The translations under genes were made by a program, and so were the position numbers. From NCBI GenBank assembly GCA_012729225.1, contig JAAYDO010000066.1:1-32315 (forward strand): a stretch of 32,315 bases of DNA. Reading direction: 5' to 3'. Below are positions 23,400 to 32,315 of the stretch, in pieces; within the stretch, counting starts at the first letter, position 1; each line of letters opens with the position of its first letter. The stretch comes from Bacteroidales bacterium. Its GTDB lineage: Bacteria; Bacteroidota; Bacteroidia; Bacteroidales; Bacteroidaceae. Below the pieces are notes generated by a model. That model did not search any database. It saw only the letters and a program-made list of their open reading frames with translations, and had not been told where the DNA came from.

Positions 23400-26300
23400 T
23401 TACTGATTCAATAGACCATTATTTTCCTGATTTTGCCGACACTTTCCTGATGGGATGGACACTCTGTCTTGATTGGTGTGTGATGTTGCCCTTTTCATCA
23501 TCATAGGCATCACAAACACTAAAGCAAAGATGGAAGAGGCAAGTCCGCTGATAGAACCGATGGCAAATGAGAACCAGAACCGCTCCTCAGGACCGTCAAT
23601 CAGGAAAGGAATCAACCCGAGGATGGTGGAGAGCACCGTCAAGAAAATCGGAATGATCTTGTGATTGTATGCTCTCAGATAGTGCCGTCCATTGCGATTA
23701 TACTCATTCATCAGGTAGATGCCGGCATTAACGGTCAAGCCACACAAGAGCACCATGGCGGCATATCCACCTGTTCCAAACTCCACCCCTCCAAAGTGAT
23801 AGGTCAGGAACAGACCTGTCAATGAGGCTGGTATCAGCAAGATGATGACCATTGCTTGGTATAAACTCTCAAACAGGATGGAACAGATGAAGAAGATGAT
23901 CACAGCCACCAGACCAATCAGCCAATACTGCGTGCCATTATCCTCATAATAACCATAGGTGGAGTTCAAGCACCTGAAGCCCACAGGAAACTTTGCATTG
24001 AACTCATCCGTGATGCTCTTGATATATCTGTACGTATAAGTATAAGAGCCCAGCACATTGAATGCCACACTCAAGGTATATTCCTGATTCTCACGAGGAA
24101 TGCAGTTCTTTGCCTCCCTATGAGTAATCTTCATGTAGTCAGAAACCCTTACGTCACGCCCTCCTACCTTCACATACGAGTTGTCCAACTGCCACAAGTC
24201 AAAGCCCTCATACTGATTTGGACGGAGAATGATGTCATGTTGCTGTCCACTCTGCCTGTTCGCCATCAGCAAGTGATCAATCAGCAAACTGGACAAAGCA
24301 CTATGAATGTCCTGAATACGTACACTGTCCTGCGCAAGTTTCTCCCTGTCATAATCCATATACAGTTCCTCCTCTTGATTCTGATGACCAGGCGTCTCTA
24401 TTGAGAGATCCATCACACGGTTATTCGCACTCATCCTTTTGCACATATCCTCTGCAAACCTGTACAACCTGTCATAGTCATACCCCGCAATCTCAATACT
24501 GTTGGAACGATACTGCAAGTTCAGAGAGTTGCTGAAACCTCTATCGCTCACTCCATACGTGCTCCAGTCAGCGCCACCAATAGTGATGAGTTTGCTGATC
24601 ACCTTGTTCTCCAGTTTATAAGGAAATCCTGTCTTGAGATATTCCGGCTTGAACTCCACTATGATGCTCGAGCCCCATCCACTCACATTGGTCTCATATC
24701 GCTTGATTTCCTTGTATTGAGACAAAAACGCCTCTATCTGTTCCACCTTCTCGTTCAGTTGCTTGGCTGTTCCACCCAGAGGCATCCGCCCTTGGATGTT
24801 GAGTTTCATCTCCTCTCTTGGAGGACTATAGGTGTTGCTGCCCAATGTGTCAATGAAGAGATACAGCGACCATGCAAAGGCACCGGCCGTCAGCACCAAT
24901 AGTGGCCATCTGAAAATGCGATGCCAGGCGATGCTTAGATACTTTTTGTAAAAGCCATTCCATTTGGTGATGAATGCCAGATGATGAGGTTTTCCTGCCT
25001 GCATGCTGGTGTATCCAAGTTTGCTGACCAAGGCGGGAGCAAACAGGGCAGACACCAGCACAGCCACTGCCAAGTTGATCATTACCATCCAGGAGAAGTC
25101 ATAGAGGTCGTTCTTTAGATAATCCGGCAGCCAGAAGATGATGACCAACGAACCAATCGTTGTCAGCATTGCCCCCAGTATGCCATGAAACGCTTGATGA
25201 TTGTGATGATAACTGTAGTGGTCCACCATCACTATGGTCGAGTCAATGATTAGTCCCAACGACACCGTGATACCCGCTATTGAGAAAGGATGCAACCTCA
25301 TGCCCAGCAGCCAATAGAAGATGACAGCAATCAGGATATTGGCCAACAAGGTTGATGCGATGATGAAGAGATACTTCACATTGCGCTTGCTGAAATATAC
25401 AAACAGAAGCAGAATGAGCAGAGACATACCACTTCGGACAATCAACTTGTTGAATTCAGACAGTTGCTCTTCCGCACGGTCATATGTGGTGGTGTAGGTT
25501 AGTTTCTTCTGTTGAGAGACCTTTGTTTCTTGATTCTCTGTTTCGCCCTGTGCTTTTTCAATCATATCCTTCACCTCTCCAGCCGTTCTTCTGATGTTGG
25601 CGTCCTCCTGTGCATACACATTCATATACACCGTGTTCATGCCATTCACCCTGTAATAGTTGTAGGGATCTTTCTCCTTATAGGTGACAGTGGCGAGGTT
25701 GTTCAGATAGACAATCTTGTCACCAATGGTTTTCACGGGAATGGTCTCAAAGCCTTTCATGTCAGGCTCTATCATGAGTGACAAGGTGATGCGTTCTCTT
25801 TCTCCTTTTTTATCCTTATGAATGACATCGCCAATGATGTCTTCTTTCCCCAAATAGTTGCTGATGGCACTGGCTATGTCAGAGGATGTCAGTTGATGCA
25901 AAGCCAGTTGCTCTGCATCGTATGAGATTTCCATGTAAATGTCATTTCCGCCTGTCACTTCCACTCGGTTAATATCCTCCAGCTTCTCCAACTGTAGTTT
26001 CATGCTTTTCTCCACCAACTGGCGTATTTCACGATCGGGCAGGTCTGCATTGATTTGGTAAGACAGCAAAGGTCTATTCTTCTCTTCCTTGATTCTGCTT
26101 GAGGTGACCTCACCACCGGAAAGTTCAGGGTAGGACACTCCTTGTGGGAACTTGTCTCTCATCTGTCGAAGGATGGAAGAAATTTCAAACTTGACACCTG
26201 AAACAGATGCGTCCTTCTTCAGATGAATCGTCACTGTGCCTGAACCAAATCTGGATTCAGAAGAGACAGACTCCACGCCCTTCACAGAACAGACCAGTCC

Positions 26301-26486
26301 TTCAATTCTGGAGGTCACGTTCTGCTCAATCACCTTGGCAGCAGTGCCCCACCAACTGTAGGAAATAGTCAAAGTCTTTCCCTGTCTGGGGAGAGGTTTG
26401 TCCGCAATATCCAATTTAGGTATCAATGCTGCACCGACCACCATCAGGATACACATCGTCAGCAATATGGAGAATGAGTGCTTCAT
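23400..26486 (-). CDS. RND-family permease B of a two-permease pump
   Basis: The product has 1028 residues with RND topology: TM1 (about 7-23), TM2-6 (about 350-488), TM7 (about 525-545) and TM8-12 (about 855-1000). The relay region of TM4 reads GLIIDSTIVMVD, so the second Asp of the usual DD pair is Ser416. In TM10 the Lys is replaced by Asn920 (GLTVNAGIYLMNEY). The opening LIPKLDIADKPLPRQGKTLTISYSWWGTAAKVIEQNV departs from typical HAE1 sequences, and overall it is more divergent than permease A. Its ATG overlaps the stop of permease A by 4 bp, so the two are translationally coupled and likely assemble together. The substrate is unknown. Without the full relay it may be a non-pumping partner or use other residues. 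Confidence 0.9.
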   Translation of the reverse strand: MKHSFSILLTMCILMVVGAALIPKLDIADKPLPRQGKTLTISYSWWGTAAKVIEQNVTSRIEGLVCSVKGVESVSSESRFGSGTVTIHLKKDASVSGVKFEISSILRQMRDKFPQGVSYPELSGGEVTSSRIKEEKNRPLLSYQINADLPDREIRQLVEKSMKLQLEKLEDINRVEVTGGNDIYMEISYDAEQLALHQLTSSDIASAISNYLGKEDIIGDVIHKDKKGERERITLSLMIEPDMKGFETIPVKTIGDKIVYLNNLATVTYKEKDPYNYYRVNGMNTVYMNVYAQEDANIRRTAGEVKDMIEKAQGETENQETKVSQQKKLTYTTTYDRAEEQLSEFNKLIVRSGMSLLILLLFVYFSKRNVKYLFIIASTLLANILIAVIFYWLLGMRLHPFSIAGITVSLGLIIDSTIVMVDHYSYHHNHQAFHGILGAMLTTIGSLVIIFWLPDYLKNDLYDFSWMVMINLAVAVLVSALFAPALVSKLGYTSMQAGKPHHLAFITKWNGFYKKYLSIAWHRIFRWPLLVLTAGAFAWSLYLFIDTLGSNTYSPPREEMKLNIQGRMPLGGTAKQLNEKVEQIEAFLSQYKEIKRYETNVSGWGSSIIVEFKPEYLKTGFPYKLENKVISKLITIGGADWSTYGVSDRGFSNSLNLQYRSNSIEIAGYDYDRLYRFAEDMCKRMSANNRVMDLSIETPGHQNQEEELYMDYDREKLAQDSVRIQDIHSALSSLLIDHLLMANRQSGQQHDIILRPNQYEGFDLWQLDNSYVKVGGRDVRVSDYMKITHREAKNCIPRENQEYTLSVAFNVLGSYTYTYRYIKSITDEFNAKFPVGFRCLNSTYGYYEDNGTQYWLIGLVAVIIFFICSILFESLYQAMVIILLIPASLTGLFLTYHFGGVEFGTGGYAAMVLLCGLTVNAGIYLMNEYNRNGRHYLRAYNHKIIPIFLTVLSTILGLIPFLIDGPEERFWFSFAIGSISGLASSIFALVFVMPMMMKRATSHTNQDRVSIPSGKCRQNQENNGLLNQ

Positions 26487-29400
26487 GCTTTCTTTCTTAT
26501 TCTTTTATATATAATGTAGTAAACAAGTGGAACAAAGAACAGACTCACCAATGTGCCTGTCACCATGCCCACAATGAGAGTAAGTGAGAGCGGGAACTGG
26601 ATGGCAGAACCCATGTCGCTCTTGTGCATAAAGGGCAACAAAGCCAAAATCGTAGTCAATGAAGTCATGACGATAGGCTTCAGTCGTCTTTGTCCTGCCA
26701 ACACAACAGACTTCAGCAATGGCATGCCTGATCTGTATAGGCGGTTGATGGTGTCAATCTTGAGGATGGAGTCATTAATGACAATACCGCTCATCACAAT
26801 CAGACCTATCATCGACATGATATTAAGGGATTCTCCACAGACCCAAAGCAACAGCAATACAATACTCACATCCACCACAATCTCCGTCAGGATGATGGCA
26901 GGTTGTAGCAGACTCTCAAACTGGGCTGCCATGATGAAGTAGAGTAGCAACACTGCCACCATCAATATTAATGTCAGTTCTTTGACCATCGTTCTTGAAT
27001 CGAAGTAACTTCCATGAAAGGTTGGTTTCAGCGTGCAGGCTTCCAGTTTGGACTTCTTTTCCAGATGGCTCATGACCTCCTCCACCTGTCGATCTGTTGC
27101 ATGTTCTGCCATGATGGGGTAGAACTCGCCCTCGTTGCTGGCACAGAGCCTCTTGAAGTTTTCCGTTTTCTGTACATTCACAAGATAGGAAAGAGGGATG
27201 TTCACCCCTTCATTGTTGGTGATACTATTAGACAAGATGGTCTCGGCATCGCGCATGTCCTGTCCAATGATGACCGGTACATTCTTCGCTCCATTGGCAA
27301 TCTCATATATGCGATTGCTTCCCGCCAGTTCCTTCAGTCTTCCATACAATTGCTGATAAGACACATGGTAGAATGCCAATTGCTCAGGGTTTGCTATGTA
27401 GCGCAAGTCTTCCTCTGTTGCCACAGGCTGAATGCCTAACATTGGGAAATCTCTATGCAGTTCAGCCACAAATTCTCTGGCTTCACTGGTTGAGGGTCTT
27501 CCTCCTTCCTTCTTCTGGAGCCGAATTTCCAAATTGGGTTGGTCAGTCTGGAAAATGACATCATATATGTTGCCTGAGATGCCAAACTCCACTTTGGCTT
27601 TAGGATAATGCTTGCCTACATATTCCATGATGGCAGTCTGGACAGAATCCAGACTCTTCATGTCTCTGGCTTTCATATACACTACAGCCTCACTACTGGT
27701 CAGGTCTTTGGTGTGTGAGAGGATAAACTCCTGCACACCTGCCACAGATGTGGAAGTCTCCAGACTCTTTTGTACCTTGCTGATTACTTCCTGCACCCTG
27801 CGGTCATTCTCCTCTGTACTGATGCCTGCATTCCAGTCCACTGTCATCAGTGCATCCTCATGCTCAATGGATGGCATTCTCTCCTTCTTTACATAGGAGA
27901 ACACCACAACAATAAGAGCAATGGCAGATATTGCAAGGGTAACGCAGGTTTTTGCATGGCGAAGTGTCCATCGCATACCTTTCTCATAGTATTTCATTAA
28001 GGTCTTTTCTGTTTGGGTAATAGGTTTTGTCCGCTTCACCCCATTCTGCATCCATTTCTTGTGCAGAGCATAATAGTACACAGGAACTACGGTTGCTGAA
28101 ACAGCAAGTGAGGCAAACAAAGCGATGGTAACTCCCATGGCCTGGTCATAGAAAAGTGCACCCGCTGTTCCGCTGAGGAAGATGAGAGGAATAAAGACAG
28201 AACAAGTGGTCAAAACAGAACTGAGCATTGGCATGAATACCTCTTTAGTGCCACTCACGGCATCTCCCCTCTGCTGGATATTGTCAATGACGATGATGGC
28301 ATTGTCCACAATCATGCCCACACCCAATATCAGTCCAGATAGGGAAATGACATTGAGGGAGATGCCCAGCACATAGAAACTGAGCAATGTCAATATGAGT
28401 GAGAAAGGAATGGAAATGATGATGAGCAACGGTGTGCGCCACCCTCTGTCAAAGAGAAACAGAATCAGACAAGCCAAGAAAGCACCCAACAGCAGATTCC
28501 ACTCAAGATTGCTCATGGAATAAGTCAGCAGTTGTGTCTGATCTCTCGTCATGTTGAAACAGACATCTGGATAGTCCTTACGCAGTTCCACAAGCAGGTT
28601 TTCCATGCTTTCCTGTAGGTCTGCCATTTGAACATCATTCTGTTTGATGACAGCCAGCGAAATGGCATCCTTGCCATCGCTGCGTACGATACCGCTTCTC
28701 ACAGCCGTCACTTCCTTGACCTCACACACATCCTTCAATTGAAGCATTCTGCCTTCATGATGCAGATAGATGTTTTCAATGTCCTCCTTGTTCAGAATCT
28801 GTGAGTCAAAATGGATGCTGTATCTGTAGATACCGCTCGACACACTCAGTGCTCCCAATACTATATTGTTGTCACTGATGGCAGTTTCTATGTCATGTGT
28901 GGTCATGCCTAACGATTCAAGCCTGCTCATGTCTGGCACACATTGAATCTCAGTTCCTGCTGTACCGCTGAAGTCCACCATGGCAGTCTGAGGTAATTGC
29001 TCTATGCGCTTCACAATCACATTGCGAACCAATGAGGACAGTCTTCCTATCTGGCTGTCATCAGCGTCTGATGCAGATGACTTGGAACTGATGTCCACGT
29101 AAAAGGAAGGAATGTCCATGGCACTGGCTTTGACTACCTTTGGACGTTCCACATCTTTTGGCATGAAGTTCATGGCACGATCTATTTTCTCATTCACGTC
29201 GATGAAGAGCAGATCCATGTCTGTGCCTGGTTCAAAGGACAATGCAATGCTTCCGGCATCACGACGAGACTGTGTTTCTATGTCTTTGAGTCCCGACACC
29301 TGCGAGAGTTGATTGCGCATAGGAGTTACTAACTGTTGCTCCACCTCGCTAATGGATGCACCGGGGTTGGACATCTGCACAGTGATGCGTGGTATGTCTA

Positions 29401-29518
29401 TCTCGGGCATGAGCGAGACAGGAATATAAGTGAGCGACAGAATGCCGACAGCCATGATGGCTATCAGCACCATCGTCACTGCGATAGGTCGATGTAGAAG
29501 TTGTTTAAGCATTGACAA
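26483..29518 (-). CDS. RND-family permease A of a two-permease pump
   Basis: The product has 1011 residues with the RND two-fold plan: TM1 (about 11-30), TM2-6 (about 338-482), TM7 (about 522-542) and TM8-12 (about 845-1005). IPVSLMPEIDIPRITVQMSNPGAS and PVS-type openings are family hallmarks. In TM4 the relay motif is GMIVDNAIIVIDN: Asp405 is kept but the second Asp is Asn406. In TM10 the expected Lys is Asn915 (GIVINDSILKID), with a Lys five residues later. It is followed, with 4-bp overlap, by a second permease gene. E. coli MdtBC is a known case of two different permeases in one pump. It starts 42 bp after the adaptor gene. Confidence 0.92.
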   Translation of the reverse strand: MSMLKQLLHRPIAVTMVLIAIMAVGILSLTYIPVSLMPEIDIPRITVQMSNPGASISEVEQQLVTPMRNQLSQVSGLKDIETQSRRDAGSIALSFEPGTDMDLLFIDVNEKIDRAMNFMPKDVERPKVVKASAMDIPSFYVDISSKSSASDADDSQIGRLSSLVRNVIVKRIEQLPQTAMVDFSGTAGTEIQCVPDMSRLESLGMTTHDIETAISDNNIVLGALSVSSGIYRYSIHFDSQILNKEDIENIYLHHEGRMLQLKDVCEVKEVTAVRSGIVRSDGKDAISLAVIKQNDVQMADLQESMENLLVELRKDYPDVCFNMTRDQTQLLTYSMSNLEWNLLLGAFLACLILFLFDRGWRTPLLIIISIPFSLILTLLSFYVLGISLNVISLSGLILGVGMIVDNAIIVIDNIQQRGDAVSGTKEVFMPMLSSVLTTCSVFIPLIFLSGTAGALFYDQAMGVTIALFASLAVSATVVPVYYYALHKKWMQNGVKRTKPITQTEKTLMKYYEKGMRWTLRHAKTCVTLAISAIALIVVVFSYVKKERMPSIEHEDALMTVDWNAGISTEENDRRVQEVISKVQKSLETSTSVAGVQEFILSHTKDLTSSEAVVYMKARDMKSLDSVQTAIMEYVGKHYPKAKVEFGISGNIYDVIFQTDQPNLEIRLQKKEGGRPSTSEAREFVAELHRDFPMLGIQPVATEEDLRYIANPEQLAFYHVSYQQLYGRLKELAGSNRIYEIANGAKNVPVIIGQDMRDAETILSNSITNNEGVNIPLSYLVNVQKTENFKRLCASNEGEFYPIMAEHATDRQVEEVMSHLEKKSKLEACTLKPTFHGSYFDSRTMVKELTLILMVAVLLLYFIMAAQFESLLQPAIILTEIVVDVSIVLLLLWVCGESLNIMSMIGLIVMSGIVINDSILKIDTINRLYRSGMPLLKSVVLAGQRRLKPIVMTSLTTILALLPFMHKSDMGSAIQFPLSLTLIVGMVTGTLVSLFFVPLVYYIIYKRIRKKA

Positions 29519-29560
29519 ATAGCTTTTTATAATATGTTAAAACAATTTGAAAGAAAGAGT

Positions 29561-30670
29561 TTATTCTTCCCTTGCGATGGTCACTTCCGTATCATCTGCC
29601 AAGTTGAGATTGCCAGAGGTGATGACCTTCTGCCCTTCATGAATTTCCGTTTCCTTCTTCTCACAGCCTGTGATGGCAAAACTTGTCAGGTTGCTGTAAG
29701 CAATATCCACGTAAGTCCATACGGCACGATGGGTCTTCTCGTCATACATGAATACCACATGATAGCCATCACGCTCTACCACCGCCTCCTTGGGAACAAC
29801 AAACATGTTCGGCACCATGTTTTCCACCACAACTTTCACGTTCATGCCGTCCATGAGTCGATCTGCTGTGTTCTTAATTCTTGCCTTCACGCTCACCAGT
29901 CCCTTTGTATCTATGGTTGGATTTATCTCGGTCACAGTCCCTTCGTAAGCTTCATCTTCATGAACAAAAGGGGTCACCTTCACCACCTGTCCCTTGTGCA
30001 TGAATGACAGTTCTGCTTCCAGCACCTTGAACTCCACGTCGAAATACGAGTCGTCAATCAGCGTGCAGAACCTGTCACCTCGTTGGTGCGGACGAGCCAC
30101 TAAGTCGGCAATGCGACCACTGAAGGGGGCTGTCAGCCTACAGTCAGACAAGGCTGTCTGTGCTGACTGAAGAGCGAACTTGGCAGAATAATATCCAGAG
30201 GTCACCTCAGCACGCTTCAGCACATCCGCAGGAACAATGGTATTCCAGTTGTCAGAAGAGATGACATCGTATCCCAGACCAATCAGTTTGTCCTGAAGTT
30301 CCACCTTGGCTCTCTCCAGATCATGGTGCGCCTTGTCTAAATCAACAGAACGGTCTCTTGTCTCTGCTACAGCCAGCAATGTACCCGTCACCACATGTTG
30401 TCCATTCTGCACATTCACGCTCTGAAGCACGTCTCCGCCCTTCGGACACATGAGTTCTGCCTTGCGGATAGCAGCCAGTCGCCCATTACAAAGAATCTGC
30501 CTTGGAAAGGTCTGTATAGTCAAGGATATGGTATCCACTTCCGCAATGGCTTGTTCCTGCTCTGCAAAGAAAACTTCCTCTTCGCCATCCTTCTTGTCAT
30601 TCTTGCAAGAAACAGCAGTTAATGCAAGCATGGCCACTATCACTAATCTCGTATTCATATTTATTTTCAT
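29561..30670 (-). CDS. RND periplasmic adaptor lipoprotein (second pump)
   Basis: The product has 369 residues. The lipoprotein signal ends at about Cys22 (LALTAVSCKNDKKDG). The lipoyl halves are GGDVLQSVNVQNGQHVVTGTLLAVAETRD and CRLTAPFSGRIADLVARPHQRGDRF, separated by a helical hairpin that contains an insertion (LIGLGYDVISSDNWNTIVPADVLKR). A beta-barrel domain follows, ending HEGQKVITSGNLNLADDTEV. It is a membrane-fusion protein that would connect the paired permeases to the TolC channel. It starts 15 bp after the TolC gene stop. An alternative ATG is four codons in. The substrate is unknown. Confidence 0.9.
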   Translation of the reverse strand: MKINMNTRLVIVAMLALTAVSCKNDKKDGEEEVFFAEQEQAIAEVDTISLTIQTFPRQILCNGRLAAIRKAELMCPKGGDVLQSVNVQNGQHVVTGTLLAVAETRDRSVDLDKAHHDLERAKVELQDKLIGLGYDVISSDNWNTIVPADVLKRAEVTSGYYSAKFALQSAQTALSDCRLTAPFSGRIADLVARPHQRGDRFCTLIDDSYFDVEFKVLEAELSFMHKGQVVKVTPFVHEDEAYEGTVTEINPTIDTKGLVSVKARIKNTADRLMDGMNVKVVVENMVPNMFVVPKEAVVERDGYHVVFMYDEKTHRAVWTYVDIAYSNLTSFAITGCEKKETEIHEGQKVITSGNLNLADDTEVTIAREE

Positions 30671-30685
30671 ACTATTGTGGTTTTA

Positions 30686-32170
30686 TTATTGTTGTTTGAC
30701 CAAAGATTCAAAATCCACCATCATCTCAGAGTTCGTGGTCCAATCATATAATGTTGATTTCTGCAGATGATAATAATCTGTCCAAAAACTCTGTAGTTGG
30801 AGTATATATTGCGCCTTGGCAGATTCCATCTCCTGTTGAGCCGTGTTGAGATCCGTCACAGAAATGGCTCCTGTCTCAAACCGTCTTCGGGTGATGTCAT
30901 ACCTCTCTTCCGCTATCTCCTGCGCTCTCATGGCATCCTTGCAGAGAGAGGGCTGTGAGTTGAAGTGCATCACCTTTCTTCTCAGTTCTTCCACATAGTC
31001 TTGATGCGACTGCTCTATCTTTGTTCTTGTCACATCCAACTGCGACTGTGCCATCTTGATGCGTCCCTTGCTCACTCCCCAGTCAAAGATGGGAAGTGAT
31101 AGGGTGAGTCCCACAATCTCGTTGTCTCTCAAACGACTATAGGCAGAACTGAAACTATTGCCTGTCTGCGTGAATCCTACCTGACCATTTAGTGTCATCT
31201 GTATTCCCTTGTTAGCCTTTGCCTGCCTCAGGGCTCTCTCCGCTTCCAGCATTTGAAGTTTCTGCTCCCGAGTATGTGAGGAGTTAGAAATGGCTTTCTG
31301 TAAAACCATATCGGCACTTACCAGCATGTTTGGTATGACAAGCGGAGCTTGCAACTCTGCATTGGAATAATCACTGACACGCAGATAAGAGAACAGGTCA
31401 TACATGGCATCATTGAGCGACAACTGGTTTCTGCTGACTGCCACACGGGCATTGAGCAACGACAACTCCATCTGGAGAACCTCGCTCTTGGTTGTAGTTC
31501 CCAGTGCTAAGCGTCGTTGAGCCATCTCATAAAGAGCCTCACGATCCGATAGTGTGGATACACTTTGTTTATAGTCAGACTGAGCTGTGAGCACACTGAA
31601 GAACAGGCTCGTAGTCCTCAATGCAATGTCTTGCATAGAGGTCATATAATTCTTCTGCGCAATCTCATACTCTATAGGGACAATTTTTTTATCCCATTTC
31701 ATGGAATTGTATGAGCGTAGCGGTTGAGTATAGCTGATTCTCATGGGAATGGAGTTGTAGGTCTTCTCGTTGTAGGTGAATTGATCCAATCGATACAGAT
31801 AAGACTGGAGAGACACCGTACCACCCGTGGCAGTTATCTTTTGGTCCAGCGAGAGTGTCATACTGTTAGACAGAGAGTTGTTGCCCACATACCTCACCTT
31901 GCCATCCTCGTAGTTTCGGGTCTCCACGATGGAATGGTCAAAGTTCATTATGCCTCCATTCAGGTTCACGGAAGGCAACTGTTCTGCCTTGAAGGATCGA
32001 TACGTCCAGTAACTTGCAAGAAAGGAGTATCTTGCCAGTTTGGCGTCAAAAGAGTTCTGCTGTGCAATGCGGATAGCATCGGGAAGCGTCACCTGTTGGG
32101 CATGCGCATGGTAGAAGAATACCATGAATAGAAGAGCCGCAATTTGAAATTTTGGAGTGTTCGTCATCAT
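30686..32170 (-). CDS. TolC-family outer-membrane efflux protein (second pump)
   Basis: The product has 494 residues. The signal peptide IAALLFMVFFYHAHAQ is followed by two OEP repeats: LPDAIRIAQQNSFDAKLARYSF, the long helix RALRQAKANKGIQMTLNGQVGF, and RYDITRRRFETGAISVTDLNTAQQEMESAKAQY in the second half. It is the first gene of the minus-strand operon and supplies the outer-membrane duct of the pump. The start ATG at 32170 is followed directly by a second ATG; either is possible. No regulator lies downstream within the operon. It may be controlled from the region to the right, where TGAAATT half-sites occur. Confidence 0.92.
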   Translation of the reverse strand: MMTNTPKFQIAALLFMVFFYHAHAQQVTLPDAIRIAQQNSFDAKLARYSFLASYWTYRSFKAEQLPSVNLNGGIMNFDHSIVETRNYEDGKVRYVGNNSLSNSMTLSLDQKITATGGTVSLQSYLYRLDQFTYNEKTYNSIPMRISYTQPLRSYNSMKWDKKIVPIEYEIAQKNYMTSMQDIALRTTSLFFSVLTAQSDYKQSVSTLSDREALYEMAQRRLALGTTTKSEVLQMELSLLNARVAVSRNQLSLNDAMYDLFSYLRVSDYSNAELQAPLVIPNMLVSADMVLQKAISNSSHTREQKLQMLEAERALRQAKANKGIQMTLNGQVGFTQTGNSFSSAYSRLRDNEIVGLTLSLPIFDWGVSKGRIKMAQSQLDVTRTKIEQSHQDYVEELRRKVMHFNSQPSLCKDAMRAQEIAEERYDITRRRFETGAISVTDLNTAQQEMESAKAQYILQLQSFWTDYYHLQKSTLYDWTTNSEMMVDFESLVKQQ

Positions 32171-32231
32171 TTTATAGAATTCATGTCATATTTTATTAGG
32201 AGATATTCAGAAGATCTTTTTTGTTGTTTTG

Positions 32232-32275
32232 TGAAATTAATAAATGGTTCACAAGCGTCAATTTCATCAATTTCA
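32232..32275. promoter_or_regulatory. TGAAATT half-site cluster upstream of the second efflux operon
   Basis: TGAAATT (32232-32238) is the inverted form of AATTTCA, which occurs twice in the tandem 9-mer TCAATTTCA (32258-32266 and 32267-32275). No TAnnTTTG box is seen on the minus strand in 32171-32315, so the promoter may lie outside the window or be atypical. Possible operator. Confidence 0.3.
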
Positions 32276-32315
32276 ATATGGGTGTTGCCTGCATTCCATC
32301 TTGGAGTATAGAAAA

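Overview
The window looks like chromosomal DNA from a Bacteroidales bacterium, most likely Prevotellaceae. The support is internal: promoters follow the Bacteroidetes TTTG-N19-21-TAnnTTTG form rather than the sigma-70 form, and lipoproteins, SusC-era TonB-type import, a DUF4625 protein, tripartite RND pumps and a Bacteroidetes-type LeuB all occur together. No rRNA, tRNA, insertion sequence, prophage or CRISPR array was seen. Species cannot be fixed from the sequence alone.

Layout. (1) 1-4035: the 3' end of a secreted DUF2135/YfaP-like protein, a membrane-anchored AraC-type regulator, a non-coding interval that appears to encode a ~340-nt RNA with its own promoter and terminator, and a small sensor-less histidine kinase. 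(2) 4036-9773, minus strand: a housekeeping block in the order thiD-like kinase, leuB, metA, U32 peptidase-family protein (RlhA/TrhP type), and an SH3-like lipoprotein with membrane segments. It has a clear promoter at 9743-9773 and ends at a 24-bp perfect hairpin. (3) 9774-10955: a 1.2-kb gene-free stretch with a second small-RNA candidate, a palindrome and a repeat array. (4) 10956-14108, plus strand: a probable metal (zinc-like) uptake operon made of a His/Cys-rich inner-membrane protein, a TonB-dependent receptor and a His-tailed DUF4625 lipoprotein, followed by a strong terminator. (5) 14643-16706, minus strand: a DUF389 membrane protein and luxS. (6) 16836-23135, plus strand: a TolC/adaptor/RND operon that ends in a PII-like small protein. 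(7) 23341-32170, minus strand: a second efflux operon, TolC/adaptor/RND/RND, with two different permeases whose proton-relay residues are altered. The two efflux operons converge at about 23.1-23.4 kb.

The most unusual structure is a family of intergenic repeat arrays found three times (1173-1313, 10447-10608, 23208-23313, the last inverted). Each is a run of near-palindromic 12-bp cores (GAACAATTGTTC type) at an exact 22-bp period, separated by related 10-bp linkers and closed by a conserved cap, GAACCATGCGTGCGTTTT. Two copies also share a left cap. The other lead is a pair of candidate small RNAs (about 2389-2726 plus, about 10086-9996 minus) that would be complementary to each other over about 18 nt. 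Both RNA calls rest on promoter and terminator patterns read by eye.
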